A stretch of 64,000 bases of DNA from Pseudozyma flocculosa PF-1 (taxonomy: Eukaryota; Basidiomycota; Ustilaginomycetes; Ustilaginales; Ustilaginaceae). Position 1 is the stretch's first letter, and each line of letters opens with the position of its first letter. Shown piece after piece: positions 29,936-40,549 of this stretch. The position numbers were made by a program, and so were the translations under genes. The stretch lies in contig NW_006920878.1 in the NCBI RefSeq assembly GCF_000417875.1, forward strand, positions 615,880 to 679,879. The letters run 5' to 3'. The notes beneath the pieces were generated by a model. The model did not search any database. It had not been told where the DNA came from and saw only the letters and a program-made list of their open reading frames with translations.

Positions 29936-32656
29936 ATGTCGTACACACGGCCCTCGGACCCCTACATGCACTCAAACGAGTCGCAGTACGATGAGCGCTA
30001 CCAGCAGGGTGGCTACTCGGACTACCCGGACAAGAGCCCCGGATACGGCGGCTCCAACTCGTACGGCCAGAATGCAGGTGAGTGCGACTAGAGCGTCGAC
30101 GCCCCTCTGCCCGCTATCCCTGTGTCTTGCACACGCTCGTCACACTGCTGACGCACCGCCATCGGGATTCTACCGCTCGTACCGCAACGGCTCTTCTGTG
30201 TCCTTCCCCTGCCGCCCGCCTCGTCCCATTGCACGCGCCAACCCCTAGCAGCCACCAACGCGGCCGCCACCTACTCGTACGCCAAGCCCAAGAAGGGCAT
30301 GTCCAAGTGGATCAAGTTTGGCATCCCCCTCGCCATCCTGATCATCGCCGGCGCCGTCGTCGGCGGTGTCGTCGGCAGCCGCAGCTCGGGCAGCGATGAC
30401 GACAGCAGCGGCAGCACCAGCAACCGCTCCAACGTCGGCAAGGGCAGCGACGCCGGCGCCGACTCGGGCACCCTCTCGGCCTCGGCCCAGGCTGCCAAGC
30501 AGGGCGGCAACAACCAGCTCTTCTACCAGGGCACCGACGTCTATGGCAACCCCGCGTTTGTCACCAAGCAGGTCGACACCGCGGCGCCCTCCTTCAGCGG
30601 ACGCCAGCACAACTCGACGTGCTCCGACACCTTCTCGGGCGGCTCGCTCACCAACCTGCGCCCCCACCCGCGCATCATCGCCACAAAGGCCGAGTGGGAC
30701 TGCCTCGGCGAAAAGATTGCCAACGACGCCTACCTCACCCTCTGGAACCAGACCATCTTCCACAACGCCACCGCCTGGCTCACCGCGCCCGTCACCAACT
30801 ACTTTGTCGACGGCGGACCGACGGGATCCGGCATTCTCGACGTCAGCCGCGAGGTCCAGATGCGCGTCAAGGCGCTCGCCTACGCCTTCAAGATGTCGGG
30901 CGACCAGCGCTACAAGACCCGCCTCTTCCGCGAGCTCAACACGGCCGCCGGCAACTCGGGCGAGTCGAACTGGTCGCAGAACACGATCGGCTGGAACCCG
31001 CAGCACTTCCTCGACGTGGCCGAGATGACGTCGGCCTTTGCCATGGCCTACGACTGGCTCCACGACGACTGGTCCCAGGACGAGCGCGACACGATCCTCG
31101 GCGCCATTGTCAACCGCGGCCTGGTACCCGGGCAGAACCAGTACGCCACCGGCGACGGATGGTGGAAGACGACCAACAGCGGAAACGGAAATTGGAACTG
31201 CGTCTGCAACGGCGGCCTCTTGACGGGCGCGCTCGCCATCCGCGGCGACGGCAACAGCACCGAGAACGGCATCGCCGACAGCATCATCAACTCGGCCGTC
31301 CAGAACATGAAGGACAACTGCATGCGCGGCGTCTACACGGACGGCACGTGGTCCGAGACGCCCAACTACTGGTACTTTGGCACCAACGCCCAGGCGCGCG
31401 CGCTCAGCACCCTCATCTCGGCCACCGGCAGCGACCAGGGCCTGCAGGCGGTCAACCCGAACTGGTACAAGACGAGCGACTTCCACATGTACGTCACCGG
31501 CAACGCCGGCATGTTCTTCTACGGCGACAACGGACCGGGCAAGTTCGCCACCACGGCCAACCAGCTCATGCTCTACTCGAAGCTGTCGGGCGACCCGCGC
31601 GGCGCCCTCTTCCAGCGCGACCGTTCCGACGCCTCCTTCGACCCGCTGAGCATGTTCTGGTACGACCCGGCCACCATCGGCGCCTTCTGGAACGGCCTGC
31701 CGCTCGACCGCTTCTTTGACAACGACGACGGCGGACAGTGGGCCAGCATGCGCAGCTCGTGGACCGACACCACCGGCGTCTATGTCGGCGTCAAGGCCTC
31801 GAACGCGACGGGCCACCAGACCCACGGCGACCTCGACGCGGGCACCTTTGTCGTCGACGCGCTCGGCACGCGCTGGGCGGGCGAGTATGGCAACGGCAAC
31901 TACCTGTCGCAGGACTACTTCTCCAACGAGACCGACTCCTCGGCGCGATGGACCTACTACCGCAAGGCGACTCAGGGCCAGAACACGCTGGTGCTCAACA
32001 ACCAGAACCAGGTCGCCAACTGCCTGCCCGTCAACAAGTTTGAGACGACCAACCCCGTCCAGAGCGCCGCGCTCGACTACAAGCCGGGCACCAACGACGT
32101 GGCCTACTTTATCAGCGACCTCAGCAGCTGCTACAGCCTCGGCCAGGGCGTCGTCCAGCGCGGCATCCGCATGCTCAACGGCCGCCGCCAGGTCCTCGTC
32201 CGCGACGAGATTGCCCAGTCGGGCTCGATCAACAACATCAAGTGGCGCGTCCAGACCAACGGCACCGTCACCCTCTCTTCGGATGGCAAGACGGCCACCC
32301 TCAAGCTGAGCAAGATCACCGACGTCAACGCTGGCGTCACTGGCACGCTCAACCTCGACGGCGGCGAAAAGACGATGGTGGTCAAGATCCTGTCGCCGTC
32401 CAACGGGCGCTTCACTACCGACGGCCCGCCGGCGACGCGCATCTACGGCCAGCCTGTGGCGTCGCCCCCGCCCGAGGTGTCGGACCAGGAGAACCGGGGC
32501 GTTACGGCGCTCCAGATCGAGGTTGACGACACGAGCGCGGCGTCGACAATCGAGGTCGTCTGGCAGCCGCAGTGGAGCGACCTGACCGACGCCGACCGGG
32601 CGGACCCCAAGTCGGTCTCGCTCTCGCTCTGGTCGCTGACCAGCCATAACGCCTAG
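29936..32656 (+). CDS. membrane-anchored heparinase II/III-like protein (two exons)
   Basis: Exons 29936-30077 and 30252-32656 give 848 residues. The cytosolic N-terminus is Tyr/Ser/Pro-rich, followed by a basic flank (KPKKGMSKW) and one membrane span at about 69-90, a type II signal anchor. A Ser/Asp/Gly linker leads to a large outside domain with many N-glycosylation sequons. The domain has the (alpha/alpha) toroid plus beta-sandwich plan of heparinase II/III-like polysaccharide lyases: LRPHPRIIATKAEWDCL at its start, AFAMAYDWLHDDWSQDER, MRGVYTDGTWSETPNYWYFG, and HGDLDAGTFVVDALGTRWAG opening the sandwich. Lyases of this family cleave uronic-acid polysaccharides; the actual substrate, perhaps a wall or capsule glucuronan, is unknown. 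The acceptor is TAGCAG, a NAGNAG site that could add one alanine. The gene stands alone, without transporters or other lyases. Confidence 0.88.
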
Positions 32657-33725
32657 AGCGGGCGGGCATGAACCTGGTCGTCTGTCGTCGAGCGGGGGCC
32701 AGAGAGCGAGACGAGCTTGGACCGCCGTCACTCTCGGTGGCCCGCTGCTCTGCGCTTCACCTACACGTCACCATCTCTTCCTTCTTTCTTTCGATTGCAC
32801 CATTACTCGCCCTAATCGTCCGCAGCCCGTGCGGACCGCATCGCGTATCCGCCCTGGTCGGACGCCCACCATCGTTGCTCGCTCTTTTCGATGCTCCTCT
32901 TCCTCTTCCCCCTCCGTGTTTACGACTGCGGTCGGGGGCGAGTCGAGTCCCCGTTCCCTTGCCCTTTTCTTGCCTCCTGTCGTCTATCTATTCGCCCACT
33001 CTTTTTCCTCCTCTTCGCTCGTTGCCTGCGGCTCGACAACAGCATGGACAATACGAGACCCGTCCCAGCCAATGCCAGCCCGCCCACCTGCTCGCCCGCC
33101 CCCTGGACCATAAGCTGTCTGCGCAGACAGAGTGCATGCTGCCTTTGTTTGCTTGCTCTTGAGCGGCCCGTACGATTGCGCGACTTGCAAGGGATGGAAG
33201 GAGAGAGTGAAGGGGGGTGGCCAGCCCGAGAGGCTTGCTCGCCGCCACAGGAAGAGGAATGCCGCAGAAGACGCCGGCGGGCGCGCGCGTGAAAATGTGT
33301 GCCTGGCCAAACGAGCGGGGGCGTCAGCGTCAGGCTGCACGCCGGATTGCGGGGAAGAGACCCCCGGGCGAGGAGCAAGCAGGCAGGCCTGGCAAGCAAG
33401 CCAGGCAAGCCAGGGCTTGGGGGCAGCGACTTCACTACTCTCGCCGCTGGCCAGATCAGAGCGGCCAGAGCCTGAGCTAACTAACTGCCTTGGCGAGGTG
33501 CGGCTCCCTCACTTTTATTCTCTTAAGCCGCCATCAAAGGGGCCGGGGCGCCATCTCCTCTCTACCTCTTTGGTCGCCACAATCCACGCATCCTTCGTCC
33601 TCGACGCTCACAGTCGCTCCATCAGGCAGCACTCGTCAAGCAGCCATCACCGGTAGACCCTCGCCTCTCTCCCTCTCTCTCCACACCATCATCCTCCAGC
33701 CTCCCCGAACGGCCCCGCGCTCGCA
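32657..33725. promoter_or_regulatory. intergenic, promoter of the flavin monooxygenase gene
   Basis: 1.07 kb. A CCAGGC/GGCAAGCAAG-rich cluster lies at about 33360-33420. At 33511-33527 the AT-rich CTTTTATTCTCTTAAGC, about 200 nt upstream of the monooxygenase ATG, is a candidate TATA-like core promoter. No coding frame is supported. Confidence 0.45.
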
Positions 33726-35471
33726 ATGGCCCCCGAACCGTGCAAGCAGCCGGCGCTGACGCCAAAGTACCACGACGTCGTCATCGTCGGCGCGGGCGTC
33801 AGCGGCATCTGCATGGCCTGCCAGCTGCGCCGCAAGTACAACATCACCGACGTAAAGATTCTCGACAAGCTCGACGGCATGGCCGGCACCTGGAAGGTCA
33901 ACACCTACCCGGGCTGCGGCTGCGACGTCCCCGCGCCCGTCTACTCGTACTCGTTTGCCCAAAAGGGCGACTGGTCCACCTTCTACCCAAAGCAGGACGA
34001 GCTCCGCCGCTACTTTGAGACGGTCGCCGCCCAGCACGACCTCGGACCCGCGTTCCACTTCAAGACCGTCGTCCGCGAGAGCCGCTTCGACGTCGACACG
34101 GGCCTCTGGCACGTCTGGACAGAGGACCTCGACGGAGACAAGCAGACGCACCACTACGTCTGCAAGCTCCTCGTCTCGGCCGTCGGCGGCCTCTCGGAGC
34201 CCAACAAGTGCGACATCGAGGGGCACGAGACCTTCAAGGGCCCGCTCTTCCACTCGGCCCGCTGGGACCACTCGGTCCAGACCGACGGCAAGGACGTCGT
34301 CGTCGTGGGCAATGGGTGCTCGGCCACCCAGTTTGTCCCCGAGATTGCAAGGGGTGCAAAGTCGGTGACGCAGTTTGTCCGCAGCAAGCACTGGTACGCG
34401 CCCGTGCCCAAGAATCCCTTCGACAAGGTTCCCGGCTGGCGCTGGCTCGTCCGCCACGTGCCCGCCATTCGCGCGCTGCAGCGCTTCCTGATCTGGGTGG
34501 TGCTCGAGTCGCACTTTAGCCTCCTCTTCCTCAACCCGTACGGCGCCTTTAAGCGGTGGCGGTGGGCGCGGCTGTGCATCGCCCACGCCAAAAAGATGGC
34601 GCCCAAGGAGTACTGGACCACGCTCATCCCCAAGCCCGACGAGGTCGTCGTGGGCTGCAAGCGGCGCATCCTCGACAACAAGTACCTGCCCAGCCTCAAG
34701 CTGCCGCACGTGCGCCTCGAGACGTCGAAGCTGGTGCGCATCGAAGAGTCGCACGTCGTCTGCGCCGACGGCCGCCGCATCGAGGCCGACGTCATCATCC
34801 TCGCCAACGGCTTCAACACCCAGGCCGCCGGCTTCCCCATGCGCATCGTCGGCGCCGAGCGCGAGATGCGCGAGCACTGGAACCGCTTCGGCGGCGGCGG
34901 CCCGCTCAACTACCGCTCCAGCCTCAACGCCGGCTTCCCCAACCTGGGCAGCCTCAACGCCGCCAACTCGGCCACGGGCCACATGTCGGTCATTTTCACG
35001 TCCGAGTGCCAGGTCCTCTACTTGCTCGAGGTGGCCAAGCCCGTGCTGGCCGCCGCCCGGCCCGCCCAGGCGGCCATCGACCACATGCCGGGCACGCCCG
35101 CCTCGGACGAGGTGCGCCGCGCAAAGATCCCCACGTTTGAGGTCAAGCTGCAGGCCGAGCTCGACGAGCAGCACTGGATCGCCAAGGCCATGTCCAAGCT
35201 CGTCTTCACCACGGGCTGCGGCTCGTGGTACGTCGACCAGACCAGCGGCCGCGTCACGGCGCTCCACCCAGACTGGCAGTGGAAGTTCATGATCCGCTCC
35301 CTCTTCCCGAAATGGTCCGACATCGCCTACACCGGCCTGCGCAACGGCAAGTCGCACCCCGACGGCGTGCCGTGGTGGAAGCTCGTCGGTGACCGCATCG
35401 GCCTCGGACACACGCCCTACGTCTCGCCGAAGGAGACGCCCCAGATTGACCGCAAGAGCATGGGCGCGTGA
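33726..35471 (+). CDS. Baeyer-Villiger-type flavin-containing monooxygenase
   Basis: Single exon, 581 residues. Class B flavoprotein monooxygenases use FAD and NADPH to insert oxygen into ketones or heteroatoms. The FAD Rossmann motif is VVIVGAGVSG (G22-x-G24-x2-G27). The Baeyer-Villiger fingerprint F-x-G-x3-H-x3-W-[PD] is complete as F170, G172, H176, W180, D181 (FKGPLFHSARWD). The NADPH motif VVVVGNGCSATQ follows about 20 residues later. A conserved ILANGFNTQAAGF block lies near residue 360. Length fits the 4-hydroxyacetophenone/cyclohexanone monooxygenase-like group. No signal peptide is present; a hydrophobic segment at about 248-268 (FLIWVVLESHFSLLFLNP) may be a membrane-contacting helix. 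Substrate cannot be read from sequence, and there are no pathway genes beside it. It converges on the PA28 gene. Confidence 0.93.
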   Translation: MAPEPCKQPALTPKYHDVVIVGAGVSGICMACQLRRKYNITDVKILDKLDGMAGTWKVNTYPGCGCDVPAPVYSYSFAQKGDWSTFYPKQDELRRYFETVAAQHDLGPAFHFKTVVRESRFDVDTGLWHVWTEDLDGDKQTHHYVCKLLVSAVGGLSEPNKCDIEGHETFKGPLFHSARWDHSVQTDGKDVVVVGNGCSATQFVPEIARGAKSVTQFVRSKHWYAPVPKNPFDKVPGWRWLVRHVPAIRALQRFLIWVVLESHFSLLFLNPYGAFKRWRWARLCIAHAKKMAPKEYWTTLIPKPDEVVVGCKRRILDNKYLPSLKLPHVRLETSKLVRIEESHVVCADGRRIEADVIILANGFNTQAAGFPMRIVGAEREMREHWNRFGGGGPLNYRSSLNAGFPNLGSLNAANSATGHMSVIFTSECQVLYLLEVAKPVLAAARPAQAAIDHMPGTPASDEVRRAKIPTFEVKLQAELDEQHWIAKAMSKLVFTTGCGSWYVDQTSGRVTALHPDWQWKFMIRSLFPKWSDIAYTGLRNGKSHPDGVPWWKLVGDRIGLGHTPYVSPKETPQIDRKSMGA

Positions 35472-35688
35472 CGTCGTGTCTGTCGCTCCCGTCGGAAGGT
35501 CCCGACGACGCCCGGCCGCTGCGGTTCTCCCCTTGTTTATTCATTTCGATAGATCCCAACGACGACCAAGCAGTGATTGGCAGCAGCAGCAGCAGGCTCC
35601 AGGATGAAGAGGATAGACGGACAGCGCAGCAGAGCAGCAAGCTAGCGGTCATGGGAAAGCTTCCGCGCAGCTCGTCGAAGGCGGCATC

Positions 35689-36666
35689 TTAGCCGTAGCT
35701 TCCCATCTCTGTGCAGACGACGGACGAGGAGCAGAAGAGGGCGACGAGCGTCGCGTTGTCAGCCACGACCCTCTCTATCCCGTCCACCTGGCACCTTGTC
35801 TCCGACTCACGGTTGCCGCTCTTGGGCTTGGAGATCTTGGAGATATTCTTGCGCAGGATGTCGAGCACGACGGCGTACATGTTGCGCGTGTCGGTGAGCT
35901 GCATGTTGGCGCGGTAGACGCTCTTGCGGTCGTGCTCGCGGAGGGCGAGGGCGTAGTCCTCGACGCCCGGGTAGCGCACCATCTTGGCGGCCAGATCGCC
36001 GCGCACCGTCAGGGTGGAAAAGGGCGTGGCGAGGAGGTTGTAGGCGCTGTCCTGGGTGCGGACCACCTCGTTGAGCGCCTCTTCCTGCACCGAGACGCCA
36101 AACGTGTCGCCGTCCTCGATGCGCGGGATGAGGAGGTTGATAAACATCTTGAGGTCGTCCATGCTGGTGGCGGAGAGGGCACACAAGGGGCGGACGAACG
36201 GTCAGCAGCCAGCTCGCGTCCTGGACGTCTGGCGGCGGAGGACTTACAGGACGATCATCTCGTCCCATTCCGCCCGCAGATCATCGTAGACCCTCTCGAG
36301 GTACTCTGAAGCCTTGACGTTGCCGGTATACACCGTGGCCTCCTCCGGGGTGGCGCCGGTAGCAACACCGTTGGCATCGGCCGTCTTTCTCTTCTTTGAC
36401 GAAGACGAAGCAGCCGCATCGTCGGCGGCAGCAGGGTGATGGACAGTAGTATCGGTCGCGATGGCGTCCGGATGGAAGTAGTGGTGCTTGGAGAGGAGGT
36501 CAGTCTTGTCGGCCTGGGCCTTTGCGATCTTCTGGTTGAGGAAGAGGACCTTTTCCGGGATCGTCTTTTGGATGATGGTGATGGCCTTGGTGCGCACCGA
36601 CTCGTGCCACTCCTCGAGCTGAGACAGAGTGTCTGGCTCAAAGTTGAGCCGTACCTCTGCCGTCAT
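35689..36666 (-). CDS. PSME3: proteasome activator PA28/REG (PSME3-like), three exons
   Basis: Heptameric 11S cap that opens the 20S proteasome gate without ATP. Exons 36248-36666, 35811-36163 and 35689-35708 give 263 residues (human PA28-gamma has 254). The N-terminal helix has KAITIIQKTIPEKVLFLNQK, followed by a linker with a nuclear-signal-like SSKKRKTAD, in the same place as the linker of nuclear PA28-gamma. The C-terminal half shows the activation loop (LIPRIEDGDTFGVSVQEE; animal proteins have GNNFGV, so the Asn-Asn is Asp-Thr here), YPGVEDYALALREHDRK and LRKNISKISKPKSGN. The last exon is only 20 nt and gives the tail QMGSYG; without that splice the protein would gain an unrelated extension. 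All phases agree. The start is the first ATG before the conserved helix. It is divergent from SEC5, 464 nt apart. Saccharomyces and Schizosaccharomyces lack PA28. Confidence 0.93.
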
Positions 36667-37130
36667 GGCTGCCGGGCGCGGGTGAGTATTGCGGTCGAGA
36701 GAAGGCGGTTGGTGCTGTGGTGGTGGTGGTGGTGGTGGAAGGGTTCGAGGAGGCGAAGGCGACAAGGTGATGACGCTGCTCAGCCTCACTTTGCCTGGCC
36801 GCCCATGCTTGGTTCGGCCTTCGGAGATTGGCAGCTTCTTTTTCGAGCCCGATGCCGATCCACGCCACGCCACGCACGCACGGTTCAGCGACAGCGGACC
36901 CTGAGGGGCCTCCCCGCCATGCATCGAGCTGGCTGGCCACCTCCTCCTCCTCTTCCACCAAGCCCGCATTCCCCTTCTGCCACTCTCCAAGCACTGCAAG
37001 CCCACCTTCACTCACCGTCATCGCCCTTCTTGACTCGCATACCCTCCCTACATTGGCCCAGACAGGAGCCGGATAGAGCAACCACGAAAGGGGCCCAGGC
37101 TGGCCCTCCCTGGCACTCCTCATCCGCGCA
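36667..37130. promoter_or_regulatory. bidirectional promoter between PA28 and SEC5
   Basis: 464 nt between two divergent start codons. Contains a CCACCACCAC-type run (plus strand GGT repeats, about 36717-36738) close to the PA28 start. No TATA-like element was found. Confidence 0.5.
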
Positions 37131-40113
37131 ATGACGGCTGCCGCCCTCGACTTTGACGAGGCCGTCTTGCTCAAGACCTACAGCCTCGACACCCTCGAAC
37201 CCTCGACATGGCACGTTTCAGACCAGGATGACGGCGGCAACCGCGGCAACTCGGCCACGAGCGTCGCAGACGAGCCCGACCCGCTCGGCCTCCGCCCCAC
37301 CATGGCCTCCTTCCGCAGCCTCAGCAAGGACACAAAGACGCAGATCTCCCTCTCGAGCAAGACCTTCGATCCAAAGGTCTTCCTCAGCACCGTTCATCCG
37401 GACGCCACTTTCGCCGACCTCTCCCACGGCGTCACCCACCTCAAGCAGAGCATCGACCAGCGCTCCGAGGCGCTCAAGGTGCTCGTCGAGGACAACTTTG
37501 ACCGCTTCGTCGCCGTCAAGGCCACCACCGACGGCGTCTACCGCGAGATGCGCGAGAGCGACGAGGGACCCCTCCACGACGACGCAGACTACGGCACAAA
37601 GCAGCTCAAGCACATCCTCGCCCAGGCCAGCGCCAAGGCAGACCAGGTCTTTATGCCCGTGCTCGAAAACAACCTCAAGACTGTCAAGCTGCGCAGCACT
37701 CTCGGAGTCTTTGAGCGCTCCAAATTCTTTTTCAACCTGCCGGGGAGCCTCAGCGACTCGGTGGAGCTGGGCAGGTACGACGTGGCGCTACGAGACTACA
37801 AGAAGGGCAAGTACCTCCTCGACAGCCGGCCGGGCCAGCTGCTCGCCTTCAACACCGCCGCGGGCCAGGCTGGCAGCACCGACCCTTCGGCCGCAGGCTC
37901 GGCCAAGCAGCAGGCGCAGCAGCGCAGGGTGTTTTCCAAGGTGTGGGACGCCGTCGAGGCGACCATGAAGGAGATGCAGTCTCGGCTGTTGGCCCAGCTG
38001 CGGGAGCCCAAGCGCAGCGTCGAGGACCAGGAAAAGACGATTGAGGTGCTGCTCGAGCTCGACCCCAACGACGACCCCGTCTCCGTCTACCTCGAGTCGC
38101 AGCGCAACCACATCCGGTCGCTGATGCGCAAGGCGTACGACTCCAACGTCGCAAAGGTCGACGCGGTGCAGTCCGTGGGGCGCCTGGTGTCGCGCTCTCA
38201 GAAGGATCGCGCGCGCGACCTGCAAAAGTGCGTCGGCCTCGTGCGCACCGGTGCCTCCTTCGACCGGGCCATCGGCGCAGACGGCTGGAAGGCCATCCAC
38301 GAGCTCGTCCGCAGTGTCTCCGAGACCATTGTGGGCACGCTGCCTGGCTTCTGGCGCGTGGCCAAGAACCACATGGAGGGCAAGTTCACAAAGGGCAAGT
38401 CGAGCTCCGCCGCCGCGTCATCGTCGTCGGGGGCCGGCGGCGGCAACGGCTCGGATCGCATCTTTGCCCAGTCAAAGGCCTGGGCGACCGAGGCGCTCGA
38501 GGCCTACATCTCTCTCCTTTCGCACTTTTTCACCCTGACTGATGTGTCCATCTTGGCGCGCCAGCCGCTCTCGCCGCTGCCGGACTGGGTGCCCGTGGGC
38601 TCATGCTCAGCGACGTCGGCCTTCTACATGCGGGCGATCCTGAGCGAACTGATCGAGGCCGTCAATGATCTTGCGGTGCTGGGCATCACGAGCAGCAGCA
38701 GCCTCAAGGGCCTCCTCGCCAACGCCCGCTTCAGATTCACCGAGGTGCTCTGCCACCAGTGGCAAGAGGACGCCAAGATCTTCTACCTGCTAGAGGACTG
38801 GACGCCCAACACCGAGGAGCAGGCGACGACGCTCTACCTGCGCGACATGGCGGCGTTCCACAAGAGCAACGCTCGGCAAGCCTATCACATCGCCGGCGGG
38901 CGTGACACGTCGCTCGACATCGGTGGCGCTGGCTCGAGCAGCGGCAGCGGCGGCGGCGGCGCGGGACGTTCGCGCGATCTGGCGGTGCCGTCCGAGTTCA
39001 CCGGGCGGATCAAGGCGGCGTTCCTGGATGCCATCTACGCCTTCCTCGACGGGCTCATACAGCTGGCCTTTTCCGAATACGACCCGCTGGACCCGGCCAC
39101 GTCGACGAGCCAGAAGGTCATTGGCGACTCGAAGCTCATGGTCGATGTGCGCGACCTCGACACGCGCATCCTGCTCAGCGTGACCAACCTCACGCACCTC
39201 AGCAAGACGATTGTGCCCAACCTCGTCAATCAGTTCCAGGACGCCTACCGCGTCAAGATGGCGGATGATCTGAAGGTGAGTGGCCGACCATCGTCGCCCT
39301 GCTGAGAGGAGGAGCGTGGCGAGGCGGGATGGCCATTCGGCCCTGGAAGCGCTGGCTCGAGACTGACCCTCCTCATTTTTACCAATAATCCCCGTCCCAT
39401 GTGTGCAGACGATCGACGAGGTGGCGCACCAGCTCGACGGCATCCTCTTCTCCGACTTCCTACGGCGCAAGTCGGCGCTCATCACGCAGACGCTGCGCAA
39501 CGGCATCCTGTCGTCGGGCATCAACTGGCAGACGATCCCCAAGCCGTCGGGCGTGCACCCGTTCATCTACGAGTCGCTGCTGCTCCTCGTCCAGATCCAC
39601 GCCCAGGTGCGCGCCGTGACCAAGCCGCTCGTGACGCGCACGATCCTGTCGCTGGTCGAGGACCTGGCCAACGAGACGCTCGAGTGCTTTGGGCGCATCC
39701 CGCGCTTCGGCATGGGCGGCATGCTCCAGGCCACGCTCGAAATCGAGTTTATCCACCAGACCATGGCGCAGTACATCAGCGAAGACGCCGACAAGACGCT
39801 CAAAAGGGTCTACGAGACCATCAGCCAAAAGTACCAGCGCGCCGGAGCGGCGGCCGGAGGTGGTGCCGACGAGGCCGAGACGCTCAAGCGCGAGCTCGAG
39901 AGGGTCAAGAGGGCCCTCATGGATAGCCGCAAGGCGACGGCGCTCGAGTTTCTCTGCTTCCGCAAGGCCCGGCCGAGGGAGAGGGACAGGGAGAGGGACA
40001 AGGAGAGGGAAAAGGGCAGCGACGCCGCCACCGCCGGCGCTGCTGCTGCTGCTGCTGCCAGTGGCGGAAGCGGTGCGGCGGCGGGAGAGAGGGCGAGAGA
40101 GGAGCGGAGGTGA
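37131..40113 (+). CDS. SEC5: exocyst complex component SEC5 (two exons)
   Basis: Subunit of the octameric exocyst that tethers secretory vesicles to the plasma membrane. Exons 37131-39275 and 39409-40113, intron phase 0 with GTGAGT and TGTGCAG ends, give 949 residues. The family pattern is clear: an N-terminal acidic segment, then FDPKVFLSTVHPDATFADLS and HLKQSIDQRSEALKVLVEDN (the conserved helical rod), then RSKFFFNLPGSL and YDVALRDYKKGK. A CATCHR-type helical bundle follows to about residue 860, including FMPVLENN and ALEAYISLLSHFF. The second exon has LITQTLRNGILSSGINW and EFIHQTMAQYISEDA. Low-complexity insertions are a Gly/Ser run near residue 435, another near 605, and a C-terminal Arg/Asp/Glu-Ala tail. 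No Ral-binding TIG domain of the animal protein is seen. Confidence in identity is high. Confidence 0.94.
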
Positions 40114-40549
40114 CGGCGCTGCCGTGCTGCCATGTTCATCCCAACTGCCTGCCCGCTGGGCATCAAGCATGTCGCCGCCAAATCGATCGAGGCTGGAGAG
40201 ATCGTCGCCGTCTGGCCGTATCTCCGAGTGCAGGATGAAGGCCCCGTCCGGTCCGGAAAGCCCAACGTACGAGGGCACGGGAATGCAGGCCGAGCCGAGC
40301 GCCCGCCAAAGGGGCATGAGCAGGATGGAACGGTGGGGGATCTGAGAAGAGATACTGTTACAACGATTCCCCTTCTTGGTGTCGGCTTGAAAGATGCGTG
40401 GTGGGTGGGTCGGATTGCGAGTGAGGAGAGAGAGAGGTGGTGGTGAGGCAGGCGAAAAGGCCGGGGTCGTTCTCGGACGAGGAGCGACGTCTCGAAGGCG
40501 AGGAGATAGGCGGAGAGCGGCGGAGGAGGCTAGGTGGCGGGCCCAAAGT
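40114..40549. other. intergenic between convergent SEC5 and TIM17
   Basis: 436 nt containing two 3' ends. No gene is supported. Confidence 0.5.
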
